Assembly: GCA_031258915.1 (NCBI GenBank)
Contig: JAIRMD010000077.1
Coordinates: 1-10,171, forward strand
Reading direction: 5' to 3'
Origin: Prevotellaceae bacterium
Lineage (GTDB): Bacteria > Bacteroidota > Bacteroidia > Bacteroidales > UBA932
Length of the DNA stretch: 10,171 bases
Shown: positions 5,853-10,171 of the stretch, in pieces
How positions within the stretch are numbered: the first letter of the stretch is position 1
Layout of the letters: every line of letters begins with the position of its first letter
Position numbers and translations under genes: made by a program
Notes under the pieces: model-generated
Database searches by the model: none
Seen by the model: the letters and a program-made list of their open reading frames with translations, nothing else
What the model was told of the DNA's origin: nothing

Positions 5853-6521
5853 TTCATACTATTTTTTGCGCTTTACCTTGCGGGAAGCGCCGCCGCCCAC
5901 GCCGAGATCTACCTCGGTGCGCGCTACGGTACAGGGCTGACGATGCTGTACTTCATGCCGCACCAAAACGAAAAAATGGCAGTGACCCCCATCAATGCAG
6001 CGGTAGCGTTCCGCTACTGCAACAGCAAAGCGTTGGACTACGAGCGGTACATGAACCTGATGATAGAGTTTGGCTACGGAGAGCGAGGATACTCGATGAA
6101 TACTCACCCCATTGCGAGCAGCGATACAACCGCAGGGGAAAAAACGACGCGCAAATCGCAGGTGCTGGAGCTGCCGCTGGTAATGCAGGCGAAAATTCCT
6201 CTGTACAGGGATTTTAACCTGCTGATAACCGGCGTGGCGTACGTGGCGTACTACCTCAAAAACACGCAAAGGTACGAGGCAGACGGAAGGCAGGTAAAGG
6301 AAACATTCTCGTACGACCACTTCAACGGGTTTGAGTACGGCGTGGGGGGCGGGCTTGGGTTTTCTCTGAGCATCGGCAAAACCGACTTCGCGCTCGATGC
6401 CCGATACATGGCAAGCATGTCATACCTCTACACCCCTGTTATCAGCCAAGCACGATTTTTGTACGAATCTATGCCGATGCAGATAATTATCTCGTTCAGC
6501 GTAATGAGGAAAATCTTTTAG
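5838..6521 (+). CDS. Outer-membrane beta-barrel protein (PorT-like/OMP_b-brl family)
   Basis: The 227-residue protein starts with a signal peptide (KSKFFILFFALYLAGSAAAHA, cleaved near residue 22). The mature protein is made of alternating beta strands rich in Y, G and F: EIYLGARYGTGLTM, NLMIEFGYGERGYSM, QVLELPLVMQAKIPLY, LLITGVAYVAYYL, FEYGVGGGLGFSLSI and DFALDARYMASMSYL. The last strand runs to the C-terminus (MQIIISFSVMRKIF). An ELPL strand and a 'G.GGGLGF' strand are hallmarks of small Bacteroidota barrels such as PorT-type proteins. PorT itself takes part in type IX secretion, but this level of similarity does not establish that role. The TTG at 5838 overlaps the upstream stop (TTGA), and the first in-frame ATG lies past the signal peptide in the first strand region, so TTG is the best start. 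The gene is probably co-transcribed with the lipoprotein before it and ispG after it. Confidence 0.78.
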   Translation: MKSKFFILFFALYLAGSAAAHAEIYLGARYGTGLTMLYFMPHQNEKMAVTPINAAVAFRYCNSKALDYERYMNLMIEFGYGERGYSMNTHPIASSDTTAGEKTTRKSQVLELPLVMQAKIPLYRDFNLLITGVAYVAYYLKNTQRYEADGRQVKETFSYDHFNGFEYGVGGGLGFSLSIGKTDFALDARYMASMSYLYTPVISQARFLYESMPMQIIISFSVMRKIF

Positions 6522-6568
6522 AATCCCTGCCTTATAAGGCGACCTACCACCCAAAACCTGATATCTAC

Positions 6569-8371
6569 TTGAAAGCAAGCGAAGTACACATAGGCAGCAT
6601 ACCGCTTGGCGGCCCGCACCCCATCCGCCTACAGTCGATGACAACCACCGACACGCTGGACGTTGCGGCCACCGTGTCGCAGTGCATTGCTATTGCCAAT
6701 GCCGGTGCCGACTACGTGCGCATCACGGCGCAGGGCGTGCGCGAGGCGGAGGCGCTACGGCAGGTAAAAGCTGCCCTGAAAAAGCGGGGCTACAGCATCC
6801 CGCTCGTGGCCGACATCCACTTCAACCCCGCCGCTGCCGAAGTCGCGGCGCGGTACGTGGAGAAGGTGCGCATCAACCCGGGTAACTTTGCGGACAGGGC
6901 AGGCGGCGCAGGCGAGCCTGCCCTGCTGCGCGAAAAATTTGTCCGCCTGCTCAACATCTGCAAGGAGCATGGCACGGCGCTGCGCGTTGGCGTTAACCAC
7001 GGGTCGCTGAGCGCGCGCATGATGGGCAGGTACGGCGACACGCCGCAGGGCATGGTGGAGTCGGCAATGGAGTTTCTGCGCATTTGCCGCGACGAAAACT
7101 TTGCCAACGTGGTGGCATCCATGAAGTCGAGCAACACGCGGGTCATGGTGTACGCCACGCGGCTGCTGGCGCAGCGCATGGCAGAGGAGGGCATGAGCTA
7201 CCCGCTGCACCTCGGCGTAACCGAGGCCGGCGAGGGCGAGGATGGCCGCATAAAGTCGGCGGTGGGCATAGGTGCGCTGCTGGCCGACGGGCTGGGCAGC
7301 ACCATCCGCGTATCGCTCACCGAGGAGCCTCAGCGCGAAATTCCTGTGGCAAAAAAGCTGGCACGCTACTTCTCTGCAAGGGCAAACCGCCCGGCGCTGC
7401 CCGAACACCCTGAGCACGACTTCTTTGGCTACGCCAAGCGTGCGTCGCTGCCGGCAAGCGCTGCGCCCGTTGGCGGGCAAAACCCCGTGGCGGTGGCTGC
7501 CGACCTGTCGCAGCAAAGGCATATCACGCGCAGGGATATCGAGTTGCTCGGCTTTACCTTTGACGGGCAGGCGTGGCAAGGCTCCGACAGCACGCCTGAC
7601 CTCATATACGTTGGGACGAACGGCGTAGACGACATCCCGCTGCAAAACCTGCACATCCTAAGCGACAAAGACGTAAGGCTGATGCGCTGCAAGCCCAGCT
7701 TCTTGGGCGAGGACTTCTTTGATTTTTTGAGGCGTAACCCGCAAACGCTGCTTGTACTTGCGCTGAAAAACGGGGCAAGGGGGATAGACGAGCAGCGTAA
7801 CTTTTTCCTCCGGCTGAAAAAAAACGGCATCGCCAACGCCGTGCTGCTGCACCGCACTTACAGCGAGGCCGACTACGAGTCGCTACAGCTGCAAGCGGCC
7901 GCCGATTTTGGTGCGCTGCTCATCGACGGCTTTGGCGACGGGGTTATGCTGTCGCTGCTGCAGCCGTCCTGCGCTACGGCAGACTTGGTCGGCACGGGCT
8001 TCCGCATTTTGCAGGCCGCCCGCATTCGCTTTAGCAAAACCGAGTACATTGCCTGTCCGGGCTGCGGGCGCACGCTTTTTGACCTGCAAAAGACCTTGCA
8101 GGCGGTGAAAACCCGAACGTCGCACCTCAAGGGGCTGAAAATTGCCGTCATGGGCTGCATTGTGAACGGACCCGGCGAAATGGCCGACGCAGATTACGGC
8201 TACGTAGGCGCAGGCCCCGGCCGCGTATCGCTCTATAAAGGCAGGGTGCGCATGGAAACGGGCGTTGACCAGCAACATGCTGTGGACAGGCTGATTATGC
8301 TTATCAAGCAAGGCGGGGATTGGCAGGATTATTCTCCGCCGGAATCCGGGTTGCTCAAGTCGCACCCGTAG
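6569..8371 (+). CDS. ispG: (E)-4-hydroxy-3-methylbut-2-enyl-diphosphate synthase, long Bacteroidota/plant-type form
   Basis: IspG (GcpE) reduces 2-C-methyl-D-erythritol 2,4-cyclodiphosphate to HMBPP, the next-to-last step of the MEP isoprenoid pathway, in the cytoplasm. The 600-residue length fits the three-domain form of Bacteroidota and plants (E. coli IspG is about 370). The N-terminal TIM barrel shows IGSIPLGGPHPIRLQSMTTTDT, VADIHFNP, VRINPGNF and LRVGVNHGS (140-146). Residues about 290-470 are the extra insertion domain. The C-terminal iron-sulfur domain carries the [4Fe-4S] ligands C496, C499 (CPGCGRT), C530 and E537 (GCIVNGPGE). All key residues are present. The TTG at 6569 is chosen because the first in-frame ATG lies within the conserved QSMT core and no ATG, GTG or TTG lies in frame between 6521 and 6569. 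The final 14 codons overlap the convergent SusD-like gene. Confidence 0.97.
   Translation: MKASEVHIGSIPLGGPHPIRLQSMTTTDTLDVAATVSQCIAIANAGADYVRITAQGVREAEALRQVKAALKKRGYSIPLVADIHFNPAAAEVAARYVEKVRINPGNFADRAGGAGEPALLREKFVRLLNICKEHGTALRVGVNHGSLSARMMGRYGDTPQGMVESAMEFLRICRDENFANVVASMKSSNTRVMVYATRLLAQRMAEEGMSYPLHLGVTEAGEGEDGRIKSAVGIGALLADGLGSTIRVSLTEEPQREIPVAKKLARYFSARANRPALPEHPEHDFFGYAKRASLPASAAPVGGQNPVAVAADLSQQRHITRRDIELLGFTFDGQAWQGSDSTPDLIYVGTNGVDDIPLQNLHILSDKDVRLMRCKPSFLGEDFFDFLRRNPQTLLVLALKNGARGIDEQRNFFLRLKKNGIANAVLLHRTYSEADYESLQLQAAADFGALLIDGFGDGVMLSLLQPSCATADLVGTGFRILQAARIRFSKTEYIACPGCGRTLFDLQKTLQAVKTRTSHLKGLKIAVMGCIVNGPGEMADADYGYVGAGPGRVSLYKGRVRMETGVDQQHAVDRLIMLIKQGGDWQDYSPPESGLLKSHP
8329..8371. 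other. Tail-to-tail coding overlap of ispG and the susD-like gene
   Basis: The stop of ispG (+ strand) lies at 8371 and the stop of the susD-like gene (- strand) at 8329. The last 13 codons plus stop of each gene therefore share 43 bp. No room remains for separate terminators between the two convergent genes. Confidence 0.85.
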
Positions 8372-10077
8372 TAGGGCGCAAAGTCGGTGTTGGCCTTTGC
8401 CCAGTAAATGTTGAGCGCTGCTGCGGTGAGCGGGGTAGGGTTGAGGATTATTGCAGGGTTGCCCTGCCGCTCGGTTTCTGGTATCCGGCAGTTCCACAGG
8501 GGGAAAATGCCATCAATATCAAACGTAACGTAGTACTGCGAAGCGTTGATACCCTTGTAGCCGCGGTGCAAGCCCAGCTGCAGCCGCTTGGCGTCGTAGT
8601 AGTTGATGCCCTCGCCCCAAAGCTCCACCCGCTTTTGGAAAATGATTTCGCTTACAAGCGTTTCAAAATCAGCGCTTTTGGATGCGCAGTCGTAGGAGCC
8701 ATCGGTGATGCGGTAGGCCATAAATGCGTTCAGCAGATCTTTGGCTTGGGTCAGGCTGCTGTGGGCAGTTGCCTCAGCCTCAATGAGGTACATTTCTTCT
8801 ACGCGCATCATCGGGAAGTCCATGGCAGAGCCGACGGGCTTGTTGGAGTAATTTCCTTCGGCGGGGCGGAACTTAATGGGGTTGTATATCCACGGAAAAC
8901 CGAGAAATCCGTTGCCAACGGTGATATTTTTCCTCAGCGTTTCCGTCGGCATAGCCAGCTTATACGCATGGCCTTGGCAGGAGTCGCTGGGAGGGTTGCC
9001 GTTGACGCCGTAAAATACAGGATCCAGCCACGAGTACTTGCGAAAATCGTTGTAGGGAATGGCTTCGTAAAACTTCCGCGAGGCGCTCCTGCCCACTCTC
9101 CACCCGTAAACCGTCCACGTTTGCTCTGCCATCATCAAGCCGTAGAAATCGTTTCCTATCAGGTCAATGTTGTCGGATGTGATGCAAACGCCCCACATCC
9201 ACGAGTTTTGCGAGGTGGCGTTGTTGAATCCGTTGACGGGGTCTTCCCACTGATCTTGCGTCAGCGGCGAGCAGCCGCTTTCGTCAATTGCCTTCCGCGC
9301 GTACTCCGCCGCCTTTGCGTAGGCACCGCTCACGCCGGCGGTTCCCCTTTCGAGATAGGCGCGCGCGTAAAGCCCGTAGACGCACGCCAGCGAGGGAAAC
9401 GCCTTGCTGGTGGGGGTGTAGCCTGCTAAGTACTTTTCGGCTTGCGCCAAATCGGAGAAAATCAGCTCGTAGTTTGCCTCCACCGTTGCGCGGGGGTTAC
9501 TCTTTGCCTGCTCTTCGGTTGTTTCTTCTGTTACTATCGGAACGCCCAGCCCGTAGATGGCGTCGCTTTCCGGCAGGCACAGCTCCGTACGCTTATACTC
9601 AAACATGCGCACTAAGTTCAGGTAGTAGAATGCGCGGAAGGCGTAGGCAACGCCAAGGTACCCCTGCTCCGTTTTGTCCTGCGTATCCTTGTCGATGAGC
9701 TTAATCACGTCGTTGGTATTTTTGATGTAGGCGTAGTGCGTGTACCATGGGTAGTTTTGGCGCTGGTGGGTCGGGCTATTCATACGGGAGTAAGATCCCA
9801 AGGTGTTGAACCCGGGGTACCCCGCAATGACAACGTCCTGCGTCATTTCTTCCAGAGCGACGCACAGCGCGGGGTAGCCGAAGTATTCGTCGGGGTTCAG
9901 CCCCGGGTAAGTGCGCCCTACCATCATGTTCGGGATGGAGTTTACTAAAGCCGCCAAGGCTGTTGGCGATGACGCAACCTGCGATTCGATGGCAAAATCG
10001 GTTGGGAACGTTTCTTCTATACAGCTCGACAGCCCAAGCGTACAGAAAATACATAGTATGTAAATTATCTTTTTCAT
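8329..10077 (-). CDS. SusD/RagB-family nutrient-uptake surface lipoprotein
   Basis: The 582-residue product has a lipoprotein signal peptide ending in LSSC, with the lipidated cysteine at residue 19. It has the SusD helical scaffold. Signs are the TPR-like helices near 138-160 (GYLGVAYAFRAFYYLNLVRMFEY) and 229-246 (CVYGLYARAYLERG), and a typical C-terminal signature: MRVEEMYLIEAEA near 423 followed by KRVELWGEGINYYDAKRL near 480-498. SusD proteins sit on the outer-membrane surface as a lid over the SusC TonB-dependent channel and bind glycans or other oligomers. The substrate cannot be told from the sequence. The ATG at 10077 lies 25 bp from the end of the upstream susC-like gene, so the two form one operon. 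It is the last gene of that operon. The C-terminus (GCDLSNPDSGGE) is encoded in DNA shared with the 3' end of ispG. Confidence 0.95.
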   Translation of the reverse strand: MKKIIYILCIFCTLGLSSCIEETFPTDFAIESQVASSPTALAALVNSIPNMMVGRTYPGLNPDEYFGYPALCVALEEMTQDVVIAGYPGFNTLGSYSRMNSPTHQRQNYPWYTHYAYIKNTNDVIKLIDKDTQDKTEQGYLGVAYAFRAFYYLNLVRMFEYKRTELCLPESDAIYGLGVPIVTEETTEEQAKSNPRATVEANYELIFSDLAQAEKYLAGYTPTSKAFPSLACVYGLYARAYLERGTAGVSGAYAKAAEYARKAIDESGCSPLTQDQWEDPVNGFNNATSQNSWMWGVCITSDNIDLIGNDFYGLMMAEQTWTVYGWRVGRSASRKFYEAIPYNDFRKYSWLDPVFYGVNGNPPSDSCQGHAYKLAMPTETLRKNITVGNGFLGFPWIYNPIKFRPAEGNYSNKPVGSAMDFPMMRVEEMYLIEAEATAHSSLTQAKDLLNAFMAYRITDGSYDCASKSADFETLVSEIIFQKRVELWGEGINYYDAKRLQLGLHRGYKGINASQYYVTFDIDGIFPLWNCRIPETERQGNPAIILNPTPLTAAALNIYWAKANTDFAPYYGCDLSNPDSGGE

Positions 10078-10102
10078 TTTTCTATCAGTTTAAAATGTTT
10101 AT

Positions 10103-10171
10103 TTAGAATTGTATAGTTAACCCTCCGGAAATAGTGCGAATGGGCGAGTAGGTCTGGTTGTTTGTTGCCCC
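10103..10171 (-). CDS. C-terminal end of a SusC-like TonB-dependent outer-membrane receptor
   Basis: On the minus strand, a frame open from the window edge encodes 22 residues ending in a beta strand (SPIRTISGGLTIQF) and a stop at 10103-10105. A last amphipathic strand closing on a C-terminal phenylalanine is characteristic of outer-membrane barrels. Its position 25 bp before a susD-like gene is the usual susC-susD order. Nearly all of the gene lies outside the window. The call rests mainly on context. Confidence 0.8.
   Translation of the reverse strand, partial: GATNNQTYSPIRTISGGLTIQF

Noticed and set aside
6755..7654. 299-aa minus-strand ORF opposite ispG
   Set aside because: It is an antisense shadow of a strongly conserved enzyme gene, with no recognisable domain.
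8320..9429. 369-aa plus-strand ORF opposite the SusD-like gene
   Set aside because: The minus strand has a lipoprotein signal and the full SusD signature; the plus-strand frame shows no domain and no start context.

Overview
The window looks like chromosomal DNA from a Bacteroidota (Bacteroidales-type) bacterium. The grounds are a SusC/SusD pair, the long three-domain form of IspG, TAnnTTTG-type promoter elements, AT-rich translation starts without clear Shine-Dalgarno sites, and lipoproteins of families found in that phylum. No species can be named from the sequence alone. The coding density, codon use and long antisense shadow ORFs fit a moderately GC-rich genome.

Left part (1-3600, + strand). 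The window opens inside the 3' end of a gene resembling the Rpn/PD-(D/E)XK 'putative transposase' family. Its tail is built from ten tandem 21-bp units that encode a heptad coiled coil. A possible terminator and a perfect 26-bp inverted repeat follow. Next is a likely operon: a 79-aa two-helix membrane protein, a PstS-like substrate-binding lipoprotein (4-bp overlap between the two), and a periplasmic TPR-repeat protein 57 bp further on.

Middle (3600-8371, + strand). A tRNA-Gly(GCC) has a good Bacteroidota promoter in front and a strong hairpin behind. It is followed by a tightly packed three-gene run: a large lipoprotein with an N-terminal Ig-like (Big_5-type) domain, a small outer-membrane beta-barrel protein, and ispG, the [4Fe-4S] enzyme of the MEP isoprenoid pathway. 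The beta-barrel gene and ispG both appear to start at TTG. The lipoprotein/barrel junction lies inside a short tandem heptamer repeat (TGAAATC-like), and a related run sits just upstream of the 79-aa gene.

Right part (8329-10171, - strand). A SusD-like surface lipoprotein and the last 22 codons of the SusC-like TonB-dependent receptor upstream of it run towards ispG. The susD-like and ispG coding regions overlap tail to tail by 43 bp. SusD is therefore the last gene of its operon, and no glycoside hydrolases are visible in the window.

I see no CRISPR array, rRNA, complete insertion sequence or clear defence system. The oddest items are the heptad-repeat tail of the Rpn-like protein with its adjacent perfect palindrome, the heptamer repeat at gene boundaries, and the convergent coding overlap.
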